A stretch of 9,512 nt of DNA. It comes from Xanthobacteraceae bacterium. GTDB lineage: Bacteria > Pseudomonadota > Alphaproteobacteria > Rhizobiales > Xanthobacteraceae. Under the pieces are notes generated by a model that had not been told where the DNA came from, made no database searches, and saw nothing but the letters and a program-made list of their open reading frames with translations. The position numbers and the translations under genes are program-made. Positions 1 to 6,262 of the stretch are shown piece by piece (position 1 is the stretch's first letter; each line of letters opens with the position of its first letter). The stretch lies in contig JASHRR010001105.1 in the NCBI GenBank assembly GCA_030037185.1, forward strand, positions 1 to 9,512, written 5' to 3'.

Positions 1-4
1 ATCC

Positions 5-1021
5 GTGGGCAGCCATCTCCGGAAATTTTGCGCTTGCGTCGTTGCCGCTGTTGCCTTGATCAGCAACGTGCGGGCGCAGGAGCCAACCTTGCGTCCCTTG
101 GGCATCGGCCTCGAGGATATCGATTATCCTTATTCGGTGCACTTCTTCGATCTTACAATCGAGGGCCAGGCATTACGCATGGCGTACATGGATGTTGCGC
201 CAAGCGGACCTCCAAACGGAAAAGCAGCGGTGCTCCTGCATGGCAAGAGCTTTTCCGGCGACTACTGGGCGCCCACCATTGCTAAGCTTTCAGCCGATGG
301 TTATCGCGTCGTCGTGCCGGACCAACTCGGCTTCGGCAAATCTGCCAAGCCTGATATTCGCTATAGTTTCGATCTCCTCGCGCGCAACACCAAAATGCTG
401 CTTGACAACCTCGGCGTGACCCGCGCGGCGATCGTTGGTCATTCGTTTGGTGGGATGCTCGCCGTTTACTTTGCGCGTGACTATCCCGAGACGACCGCCG
501 TTCTTGCGCTGGAGAACCCGATTGGCTTGGAGGATTACCGCAGCACCATTGCACCGCAGCCTATCGACACGCTTTTCAAGACCGAGATGGCGCAGACGCC
601 TGAGAGCTATCGCGCGTTCATGACGGCCTTTTTCGTCGGCTGGCCTCCCGTCGCACAACACTATGTCGACATCTTATCGCGTGTCCTGCTAAGCCCCGAA
701 TATCCGCGCTGGGCGCGCGCTTCGGCCCTGATCTATGAAATGATGTTCGAGGAGCCAATTCGACACGAATACCCGTTGCTCAAAATGCCCGTGTTGCTCA
801 TCATTGGCCAAGCCGATCGCAGCGTGTTTTTCCGTCGCTACGCCTCACCCGAAGCCATCAAGCCGCTCGGCAACTGGCCTTTACTGGGCCGACAGGCAAT
901 TAAAGAGGTGTCCGACGGTAAACTGGTCGAGATCTCTGGCGCTGGCCACGTCTCGCACGTTGAGAAGTTTGATGAATTTCAGGCAGCACTAGATGCCTTT
1001 ATCGCAGCGCGTTTCCACTAA
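5..1021 (+). CDS. secreted alpha/beta-fold hydrolase
   Basis: A 338-residue alpha/beta hydrolase, likely exported. Residues 1-24 read as a signal peptide: basic n-region (HLRK), hydrophobic core CVVAAVALIS, and a VRA|QE cleavage site. The hydrolase core follows. The oxyanion-hole HG motif is in LLHGKSFSG (about 77-85), and the nucleophile elbow GHSFGG has Ser147. The likely acid is Asp271 in GQADRS and the likely catalytic His is His315 in GAGHVSHVE, so the Ser-Asp-His triad looks complete. A cap region with FVGWPP lies at about 180-255. The order and length fit the family that includes epoxide hydrolases, haloperoxidases and C-C bond hydrolases. Ser as nucleophile argues against a dehalogenase or epoxide hydrolase, which use Asp. 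The substrate is unknown. The GTG start at 5 is chosen because a signal peptide begins there, but only 4 bases precede it, so an earlier start outside the window is possible. The MFS gene follows on the same strand after about 250 bp. Confidence 0.9.
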   Translation: MGSHLRKFCACVVAAVALISNVRAQEPTLRPLGIGLEDIDYPYSVHFFDLTIEGQALRMAYMDVAPSGPPNGKAAVLLHGKSFSGDYWAPTIAKLSADGYRVVVPDQLGFGKSAKPDIRYSFDLLARNTKMLLDNLGVTRAAIVGHSFGGMLAVYFARDYPETTAVLALENPIGLEDYRSTIAPQPIDTLFKTEMAQTPESYRAFMTAFFVGWPPVAQHYVDILSRVLLSPEYPRWARASALIYEMMFEEPIRHEYPLLKMPVLLIIGQADRSVFFRRYASPEAIKPLGNWPLLGRQAIKEVSDGKLVEISGAGHVSHVEKFDEFQAALDAFIAARFH

Positions 1022-1274
1022 TGCGCCATACAGTGTCGTTTCGAACTTCTAACAAACCGGATTCGACTGTTCACGATTTTTCCAGATGTTCCCCGAGTGG
1101 TTCGGTACGGAGCACGCGGTGTTGGAGAAGCGTCATGTGTCGGCAGAAACGATGTTTGAAGCGCCATGATGAATTGTCAGCCGCGCGGCCGGCGCACAGG
1201 GTACTACCTTGCCATCGCTGCGGGGCCCACACCAATCTTTATCATTGGTGGCCACCCCGAACCCGAATGCTTTC
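1022..1274. other. gap between hydrolase and MFS gene, no assigned gene
   Basis: About 250 bp. No terminator or clear promoter is visible, so co-transcription of the hydrolase and transporter is possible. A short + strand reading (about 1068-1165) gives a plausible peptide, FFQMFPEWFGTEHAV and onward to TMFEAP, that ends in two tandem stop codons. A minus-strand reading (about 1133-1310) is also open. Neither has a start with a ribosome site or a family I recognise. They could be remnants or chance. Confidence 0.3.
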
Positions 1275-2573
1275 ATGTTCGGGCCGATGAAGCCGCCAAT
1301 GGCGGCACCGGCGCTCGTTGCGTCTGCGTTGGAGCTCAGGAACAGGAGTGTAGCGGTTTCGGAGTTCGTCCGCGGCTGGCGCGCTCTTGTCGCGTCGTCG
1401 CTCGGCGTCGGAGTCGGTTTGGGTGGCGTTCCGTTCTTCACACTCGGCGTGTTCCTGAAGCCGCTGTCGGAGGCGTTCGGCTGGAGTCGTGCCGAGCTCG
1501 GCGCAACCAGCATGTGCCTTTCCATCGGCGCGGGATTGAGCACGCCGTTCATCGGCGGGCTCGCTGATCGGCTCGACCTTCGGCGCATCGCGCTTCTCTC
1601 CCTCGTCGCTATGAGCGTCGCGTTTCTTGGATTGACGCAACTCAATGGCGACATCCGCATGCTCTACCTTGGAATCGTCCTGCTGGCCCTCTTCGGCTGC
1701 GGGACGTCGCCTCTCATCTGGGCGTACGCAGTCACCACTTGGTTCGATAACGCTCGCGGCCTCGCGCTCGGCTTGACGCTCGCGGGAAGCGGCGTCGCGG
1801 CCATCGCCTCGCCGCGTCTTGTCGACGCCCTGATCGCATCCCATGGCTGGCAAGCCGGATACATCGGCATTGCTTGCTTTACCGGTCTGATCGCCCTACC
1901 CATCATTTGGCTTCTATTCCCCGGCAAGCGGCCGCACATGGTAGGGGCCGAGGCAAAAGCAGCTATCCAGCCCGGCATGTCTGTTCGAGACACGGTGCGA
2001 TCGCTGCGTTTCTGGCAACTTGCTTGGGGCGTCTTGCTCGTCAATGTCGCGATCGGCGCGATTCTCGTCCATTTCATCGCTCTCCTGACTGACCAAGGGA
2101 TGACGCGAGCGACGGCCACTTCCATTGCCGGCATGCTGGGGGGCGCTGTTCTGGTCGGCCGGCTTGGCATCGGATACCTGATGGACCGTGTTGGTGCCTG
2201 CGCTCTCGCCGGCATCGTCTTCACCTTTCCCGCGGTCGGTCTCGTGCTGTTAGCGACGACGCCGGATGGCGCCGCCTTGGCGTCGGTCAGCGGCATCCTG
2301 TTCGGATTGGCATCAGGATCGGAGGTCGACCTGCTCGCCTATATTACGGGACGGATGTTCGGATTGCGACGCTTCGGCACGATATATGGCCTGCTCATCG
2401 TTGCGCATCTCATTGGCGGCGGCACCGGACCGATACTGTTGGGTCATGTGCACGATGTGCGCGGCAGCTATGGGCCAGGACTCGTCGCCATCGCGGCAGC
2501 CTGTGTCTTCGGCGCTCTCTTGATCGGCTCGATCCCAAGACTTTCTAGCTTACCGGCGGCCGACGCGCATTGA
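1275..2573 (+). CDS. MFS transporter, 12 TM, monocarboxylate/OFA-like
   Basis: An inner-membrane secondary transporter of the major facilitator superfamily, about 432 residues from this start. After a hydrophilic leader comes RGWRALVASSLGVGVG (TM1), a form common in the oxalate/formate-antiporter and monocarboxylate-like MFS branches. Motif A between TM2 and TM3 is GGLADRLDLRR (about 94-104). A second motif-A-like stretch, GRLGIGYLMDRVG (about 295-307), lies in the C-terminal half. About 12 hydrophobic helices can be drawn, with a short central loop (FPGKRPHMVGAEAKAAI). The substrate is probably an organic anion, by branch resemblance only. The start is uncertain: ATG at 1275, 1287 and 1299 and TTG at 1209 and 1329 are all in frame, and none has a clear Shine-Dalgarno. 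The 3' end overlaps the convergent AraC gene by 29 bp. With the hydrolase upstream, the pair may release and import a compound. Confidence 0.88.
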   Translation: MFGPMKPPMAAPALVASALELRNRSVAVSEFVRGWRALVASSLGVGVGLGGVPFFTLGVFLKPLSEAFGWSRAELGATSMCLSIGAGLSTPFIGGLADRLDLRRIALLSLVAMSVAFLGLTQLNGDIRMLYLGIVLLALFGCGTSPLIWAYAVTTWFDNARGLALGLTLAGSGVAAIASPRLVDALIASHGWQAGYIGIACFTGLIALPIIWLLFPGKRPHMVGAEAKAAIQPGMSVRDTVRSLRFWQLAWGVLLVNVAIGAILVHFIALLTDQGMTRATATSIAGMLGGAVLVGRLGIGYLMDRVGACALAGIVFTFPAVGLVLLATTPDGAALASVSGILFGLASGSEVDLLAYITGRMFGLRRFGTIYGLLIVAHLIGGGTGPILLGHVHDVRGSYGPGLVAIAAACVFGALLIGSIPRLSSLPAADAH

Positions 2574-3501
2574 GGCGCCGCCACGCTGCCGGACTTTCTC
2601 CGACCATCCGCCCGAACCGGCGGGTCAGGTGACTTTGATCGGAAAACCCAAGTTTTGCCGCGATGTCAGCAATGGGCACGGACGGGTCTAGCAGCAGATC
2701 CTTTGCCTTCTCTAAGCGGCACTGTTCCAGCCACTGGTGCGGCGTACGACCCGTCGTCGCGCGAAATGCGCGCGCGAAGTGTCCGACCGACAGTCCGCAC
2801 TCCCTGGCGATCTCGGGCAGGCTTAAGGGCTTCACGAGGTTATGCTCAAGAAGCTCTTTGGCGCGCCGTTCCTGGTAGGCGGCCAAGCCTCCTTTCGCGA
2901 TGACAGCACCGCGCCGGAATCCGCCGTAACTGTGTGCAAGGTGGGCGCAAATCGCGGTACCAAGACAGTCGATGACGAGCGCCCCGCAGTCGTCCGGGCG
3001 CACGAACGCCTGACACAGCGCCTCCGCCACGCTGCAGACGACAGGATCGAGCGTTCCCGGCATGCACGCCAACCCAGCGATCCGAGGCCCGCCCGCATCG
3101 TCGGCAAACGCGTCAAGTGCCAATCGCGGCAACGTAATGCAAATGGTTTCGTGTGGCTCGTAGAGATGGGACGAATACCCTTCGGCCAGATGCACGATGC
3201 GCATGGTACCGGGGGCGTAGGATTGGGAGATGACGATCTGTCCGCCGCGCCACATCTCGTGGCGTTTGATTCCGGTCAGGTAAAGCGCCAACACGAAGCT
3301 GTCATCGCGGGGGGTCTCTGGTCGGCGGCCCAACTGGGCCGGGCCGCAGGAGAACCTGTTGATCTGAATAGCGCTGTTCGAAGATATCCTGGCGAACAGC
3401 GCCGGAGCATCGTCGAGGCCGAGGACGCGCGCAACAGCCCCGGGGCCGGCCACTCTCAACGCCGTTGCGGCGCGGGCTGTCTCGTAGCGCGGTGATCCCA
3501 T
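2545..3501 (-). CDS. AraC-family transcriptional regulator
   Basis: A 318-residue DNA-binding regulator. The N-terminal 200 residues form a sensor domain of the AraC-binding-like type (for example DDSFVLALYLTG and the LYEPHETICITLP stretch). The C-terminal 105 residues (about 207-312) carry the paired helix-turn-helix of the family. HTH1 is SLPEIARECGLSVGHFARAF. HTH2 is IADIAAKLGFSDQSHLTRRF, followed by the GESPAAWRR tail, a close match to the PS00041-type signature. The ATG at 3501 is supported by GGAGGT three bases upstream on the minus strand. It converges on the MFS gene, the two reading frames overlapping by 29 bp, so the regulator probably acts on a promoter elsewhere in the locus or on its own. 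Repeats in the upstream 90 bp may be its operators. The effector is unknown. Confidence 0.93.
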   Translation of the reverse strand: MGSPRYETARAATALRVAGPGAVARVLGLDDAPALFARISSNSAIQINRFSCGPAQLGRRPETPRDDSFVLALYLTGIKRHEMWRGGQIVISQSYAPGTMRIVHLAEGYSSHLYEPHETICITLPRLALDAFADDAGGPRIAGLACMPGTLDPVVCSVAEALCQAFVRPDDCGALVIDCLGTAICAHLAHSYGGFRRGAVIAKGGLAAYQERRAKELLEHNLVKPLSLPEIARECGLSVGHFARAFRATTGRTPHQWLEQCRLEKAKDLLLDPSVPIADIAAKLGFSDQSHLTRRFGRMVGESPAAWRRLNARRPPVS

Positions 3502-3504
3502 CGG

Positions 3505-3510
3505 ACCTCC
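3505..3510 (-). promoter_or_regulatory. Shine-Dalgarno of the AraC gene
   Basis: On the minus strand GGAGGT lies 3 bases before the ATG (5 bases from the GGAG core). The spacing is slightly short, but this is the strongest ribosome site near this gene and it fixes the start. Confidence 0.75.
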
Positions 3511-3536
3511 GAGGAAACGTTCCAGACAATCACCAC

Positions 3537-3555
3537 GTTTGGATTTGAGCCAAAC
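3537..3555. repeat. inverted repeat upstream of AraC gene
   Basis: A perfect 6-bp inverted repeat, GTTTGG and CCAAAC, separated by ATTTGAG. It sits about 36 bp upstream of the AraC start codon, where an operator or transcript-leader hairpin would lie. Its role is inferred. Confidence 0.4.
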
Positions 3556-3570
3556 TCCTTCACTCCGATC

Positions 3571-3590
3571 ACATGCCGACCGTACATGCC
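3571..3590. repeat. direct repeat ACATGCC, possible AraC operator
   Basis: ACATGCC occurs at 3571-3577 and again at 3584-3590, a 13-bp period separated by GACCGT. AraC-type regulators commonly bind tandem half-sites upstream of promoters, so this is a candidate autoregulatory site. The short length makes chance possible. Confidence 0.35.
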
Positions 3591-3614
3591 CCGTGAGATT
3601 TATTCAATCTGTAA

Positions 3615-3776
3615 CAGCGGCAAAAGTCGTGGCAGCGGTACGATTATAAGATTCCTAACGGTCGCTGTTATGTGGCGCTCCGAAACGTCAAGGGCGTGAT
3701 GGCCGCCTACCGCGTGCGGACCGACGGCATCCTGAAGCGCCTCAAACGCTGGCCCTCCGAGCTGGAGCAGTGGTGA
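3615..3776 (+). pseudogene. 3' remnant of a small unknown gene
   Basis: An open + strand frame between TAA at 3612 and TGA at 3774. It has no start codon before GTG at about 3669. It reads RYDYKIPNGRCYVALRNV, then KGVMAAYRVRTDGILKRL, and ends KRWPSELEQW. The composition (Arg/Lys-rich, alternating beta-like pattern) looks like real protein, and the stop is followed at once by a strong terminator, which supports a former gene end. I recognise no function. The N-terminus is missing, probably removed by the rearrangement that also cut the neighbouring ATPase. Confidence 0.5.
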
Positions 3777-3802
3777 GGAGCGACGCGGTATCGACACTGC
3801 CT

Positions 3803-3828
3803 GGCGGCCTTCGGGCCGCTCTTTTTTT
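3803..3828 (+). terminator. intrinsic terminator
   Basis: A perfect stem GCGGCC / GGCCGC (3804-3809 and 3814-3819) with a stable TTCG tetraloop, followed by TC and seven T residues (3822-3828). It lies 27 bp after the stop of the + strand remnant. Confidence 0.85.
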
Positions 3829-3838
3829 GTTGTGGCGT

Positions 3839-4489
3839 CCCTTCCGGTCAATCCGACCAATTGCGGCGATCCAGCGCCAACCAGCACAAGCGGAAGGTTT
3901 TGTTGTGCAGCTTGATCAATTGCCATTATCAAGGCGCTGAGTTCGATTTCGCTGAGATATTGCATCTCATCAATCATAATGGCGACAGGGGTCCTACCGG
4001 CTGCGGCCGCTTTGGCAACAGTGACCAGCAACTCGGGAAGATCGACCTCAAGATCTCCGCTATCCGCCGCGCCGGCCGTGTAGTCGATTCCGACCTCGAC
4101 CTCAGCAAATTTGACCTTCAGGGCATTGGCAAATCCCCTAAGCACCACAAGTCCCTTTTTTGCGTATTCCTTGATGTTTTCAAGTTTATCAAGGTACAAT
4201 AGTGTCTGTCTAAGGTGCGGTACAAGCAATCCCGGTAACTTTTTATTTTCATGAGCCTCAATCATTATGTGTCTATACTTCAGCTTCTCCGAAATGCCCT
4301 TTATTTTCACTTAAGAGTACGGTTTTACCAACTCCTCGGAGGCCTACCAAAAGGAAACTCTTTTGCGCTCCGACCTTGCGTCACCCTGGCCAAGGTCACT
4401 TGGGCCCGCTCCAGGATGTCGTCGCGGCCAGCAAGTTCGGGAGGCTTTGTGCCGGCGCCAGGGGCGAACGGGTTTCTTACGGGGTCCAT
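3839..4489 (-). pseudogene. AAA-type ATPase, frameshifted and C-terminally truncated
   Basis: Remains of a P-loop ATPase (AAA/Orc1-like ATP-binding protein) spread over three frames. Frame 1 starts at ATG 4489 (MDPVRNPFAPGAGTKPP, ELAGRDDILERAQ) and runs to about 4364. A one-base shift in the A4 run (T4 at 4361-4364 on the + strand) leads to frame 2 with Walker A, GLRGVGKT, at 4344-4321. A second shift near 4311 leads to frame 3 (KIKGISEKLKYRHIMIEAHE onward), which contains Walker B VAIMIDEMQYL. Similarity ends after LVGLTGR near 3839. Beyond that the frame runs into the terminator and the small + strand remnant, so the C-terminal half of the usual protein (lid and sensor region) is absent. 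It cannot make a working ATPase. The N-terminal signature is recognisable by eye, but the precise subfamily is not certain. Confidence 0.8.
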
Positions 4490-4883
4490 TTTGAGAAATC
4501 TTACTCGTCCTTACAAATCTTACTAAGGGCCTGAAATCATGAAAGCGCACTCAACGCAATGGCGATGACCTACCGGGCAATCTCACGGTCGGCCGTAGGC
4601 TGCCCCAACGGCATTATCTTACCGCTAAAAATATCAATTCTCGGCGGCAAAAATCTGGCGGAGTCGCTTATGTGATCTTGTTGGCTCCCATCATCGCGTT
4701 GCTCATGACGGGGCCGGATCGTGGGTTGGATCGTAAGGGGCTTTCAGTGCGAGCGCCTGCCCAGCACGGGATGCCCACGTTTGGGTTGGCGGTTGGGAAA
4801 TCGCTCGTAACCGATTGATCTCGCACGGCCACTTTTGCCTCTGGTTGGGAAAAAACCATAATCAATTCAATGCCGGACATTGG
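4490..4883. other. intergenic region without an assigned gene
   Basis: About 390 bp between the ATPase remnant and the tRNA-Lys fragment. A minus-strand frame (4668-4904) and a + strand frame (4672-4818, with the hydrophobic stretch ILLAPIIALLMTG) are open, but neither has a ribosome site or a recognisable family. Several GGTTGG/GGATCG-like short repeats occur at 4715-4800. No integrase fragment was recognised. Confidence 0.4.
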
Positions 4884-4929
4884 ACTCTTAATCAGCGGGT
4901 CCAAGGTTCGAGTCCTTGTGCGCCCACTA
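4884..4929 (+). other. 3' half of tRNA-Lys(CTT), probable att site
   Basis: A sequence with the layout of a tRNA 3' half. It has an anticodon loop CTCTTAA (4885-4891) with T33 and anticodon CTT (4887-4889), the 3' anticodon stem TCAGC, and a 5-nt variable loop GGGTC. The T arm is perfect: CAAGG / CCTTG around loop TTCGAGT (4902-4918). The acceptor 3' strand TGCGCCC (4919-4925) and discriminator A follow, then CTA where CCA is usual. The 5' half is missing: the bases before 4884 do not pair with the anticodon stem, and there is no D arm or acceptor 5' strand. Site-specific integrases of genomic islands duplicate the 3' end of their tRNA target, leaving such a fragment at the far end. In that model the element lies to the left of 4884. 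Confidence 0.7.
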
Positions 4930-5024
4930 CAATCAAATTACTTAGCAAACGGTAAAGTTTGACGATCGGTTGGGGAACCGACCGGGAACCACCGACCCTA
5001 ATGCCGGGAGCCCGGCGATCCACG

Positions 5025-5070
5025 CAACTCAGTTGGTGGAGCACGTGACTGAAATCACGGTGTCGGCGGC
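5025..5070 (+). pseudogene. degenerate tRNA-Phe-like remnant
   Basis: A D arm (ACTC, loop AGTTGGTG, GAGC, with one A-C mismatch at the stem start) is followed by a perfect anticodon stem CGTGA / TCACG (5044-5048, 5055-5059). The loop is CTGAAA, with GAA in the anticodon position; it is six bases long instead of seven, one A short of the tRNA-Phe loop CTGAAAA. Variable bases GTGTC and a T-stem 5' strand GGCGG follow. Then similarity stops: no TTCGANT loop or complementary T-stem strand is present, and no acceptor pairing is visible. This is a dead tRNA gene fragment, broken in or just before the T loop. The order of tRNA signatures makes chance unlikely, but the identity is inferred by eye. 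Confidence 0.5.
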
Positions 5071-5610
5071 CATTGAAACCTATGTCTCGGGCCGCTCACA
5101 CAAGACAATTTTCCATTTTCGAACGCCGCGACGGAGCCGTTTTTCAAGGTCTGCCAGCGCCGGGCCGGCACCGGATAGAGATTCTCGGTCTGATGGTGTC
5201 TGTACCGACATGCGTGAAATGATCGAGCTTCACGCCAAGTTCGGCATGGTCGAAGTGGCGGCGAAGTAGGCCGTAGCAGATTCTGGCAATTCGTTTGCGC
5301 GCGCATCACCGTTGAGGCCGATCGTCAGGGCGTTGCGTCCTTGCTGTTGCACCATACAGACTTTACGTGCCGGCGAGCGCCTGGACGAAGGGCGGCAACG
5401 AGCTCGGCCATGATGGCGAGTTCGGCGCGTTGCCGTACCGGCTGCTGATCTCGACGCATGATGTCAGCGGTGCTGCGGGAAGCGGTTGGTTGCTTTTCCC
5501 TGGCAAGCCCCTCCGGCTCGATGGGCGGACCGATCGACCGAAGCGAACGGCCGAGCCTGCCCCGAAGCGGCACCAACGGCTTGGACGATCGACGAGCACT
5601 TGCAGACGCG
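5071..5610. other. 540 bp with no assignable gene
   Basis: Open frames exist on both strands at 5325-5690, an effect of high GC, but I recognise none and none has a good ribosome site. The sequence right after the tRNA-Phe-like remnant (TGTCGGCGGCCATTGAAA, 5061-5078) resembles, from memory, the ends of some IS21-family elements, which would explain why the tRNA ends there. No IstA or IstB coding remnant was identified, so this stays a suggestion. Confidence 0.3.
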
Positions 5611-6262
5611 TTATCCGCAGCCCTCATCACAACATTCTTCCCCTTCCCATGCCTCACGGCCCTCGCGGACCACGAACCAGACAACTCCAACCGAGGCCAC
5701 CGGGTCTACCCACCAAGCACCAATGAAGAACTGTGCTGCGAGCGCGCCCACGACAACGAAGGCGAGCCAACCACATGTGATGCTCTCAACTGCATCCGTC
5801 CGAAGCGCTCGGCTGCCGAGTGCGCTCGCAACCCGCAGCTTGCGCCGCGAGAGGAAGTACATGATCGGGATTGCAAGCAAGCTGATGATGAGACCTGGTA
5901 TAGAGAACTCGCCGCCCTCATGCATCCAGAGCTTCCATGCCGCACTTGCAACAACATAGGCGGCAAGTGCGAATAAGAGGGCACCACCGATACGAGAGGC
6001 TGTCCTCTCAGCACTCTCTGCAAAGGCTTGTCCATGTCGCAACTCGGCTGTTAAGCGCCAAACAAGAACGCACGCTGACGCCAGTTCTATCAGGCTGTCG
6101 ATGCCGAAGGCAGTGAGCGTAAGGCTGCCCGCCGCAATACCCGAAACAATCGCTACGGCGGCTTCCAACACCATCCACGCAAGAGTCATGTACTCAAGCA
6201 AACGCCTGCTCGATCATCGCCGCCCGATTGTTGGTTGCCGAAGATGGACTTGCGATGCTCAT
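5611..6262 (-). pseudogene. cation diffusion facilitator-like transporter, frameshifted
   Basis: A CDF-like (Co/Zn/Cd transporter) membrane domain with no C-terminal cytoplasmic domain. The ATG at 6262 begins MSIASPSSATNNRAAMIEQA and overlaps the preceding gene's TGA as ATGA. That frame stops at 6194. The rest reads from about 6203 in another frame: LEYMTLAWMVLEAAVAI, then GSLTLTAFGIDSLIELASA (TM2 with the family Asp), several further helices, RTDAVESITCGW (TM5-like with a second Asp), and a Cys-rich end EGEECCDEGCG. One extra base or two missing bases near 6198-6207 joins the parts into about 217 residues with about six TM segments. The family normally exports divalent metal using the proton gradient. 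The ATGA overlap indicates translational coupling in an operon. If the shift is a sequencing error, the gene could be functional, because the rest is undamaged. Confidence 0.78.

Noticed and set aside
1021..1290. 89-codon + strand frame after the hydrolase
   Set aside because: No ribosome site, Cys/Arg/Trp-rich composition typical of a wrong frame, and it runs into the MFS leader.
1242..2296. Long minus-strand frames opposite the MFS gene
   Set aside because: Shadows of high-GC coding sequence; composition rich in Arg/Ala/Pro with no domain, while the + strand encodes a clear 12-TM transporter.
2842..3495. 217-codon + strand frame
   Set aside because: Antisense to the AraC gene, which has a clear HTH domain and ribosome site.
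4967..4980. CGGTT-GGGG-AACCG hairpin
   Set aside because: Only a 5-bp stem, no T-run and no neighbouring gene end; likely chance in GC-rich DNA.
5325..5976. Overlapping frames on both strands next to and over the CDF remnant
   Set aside because: The part beyond 5611 is a shadow of the CDF gene; the rest shows no domain, start site or known family.
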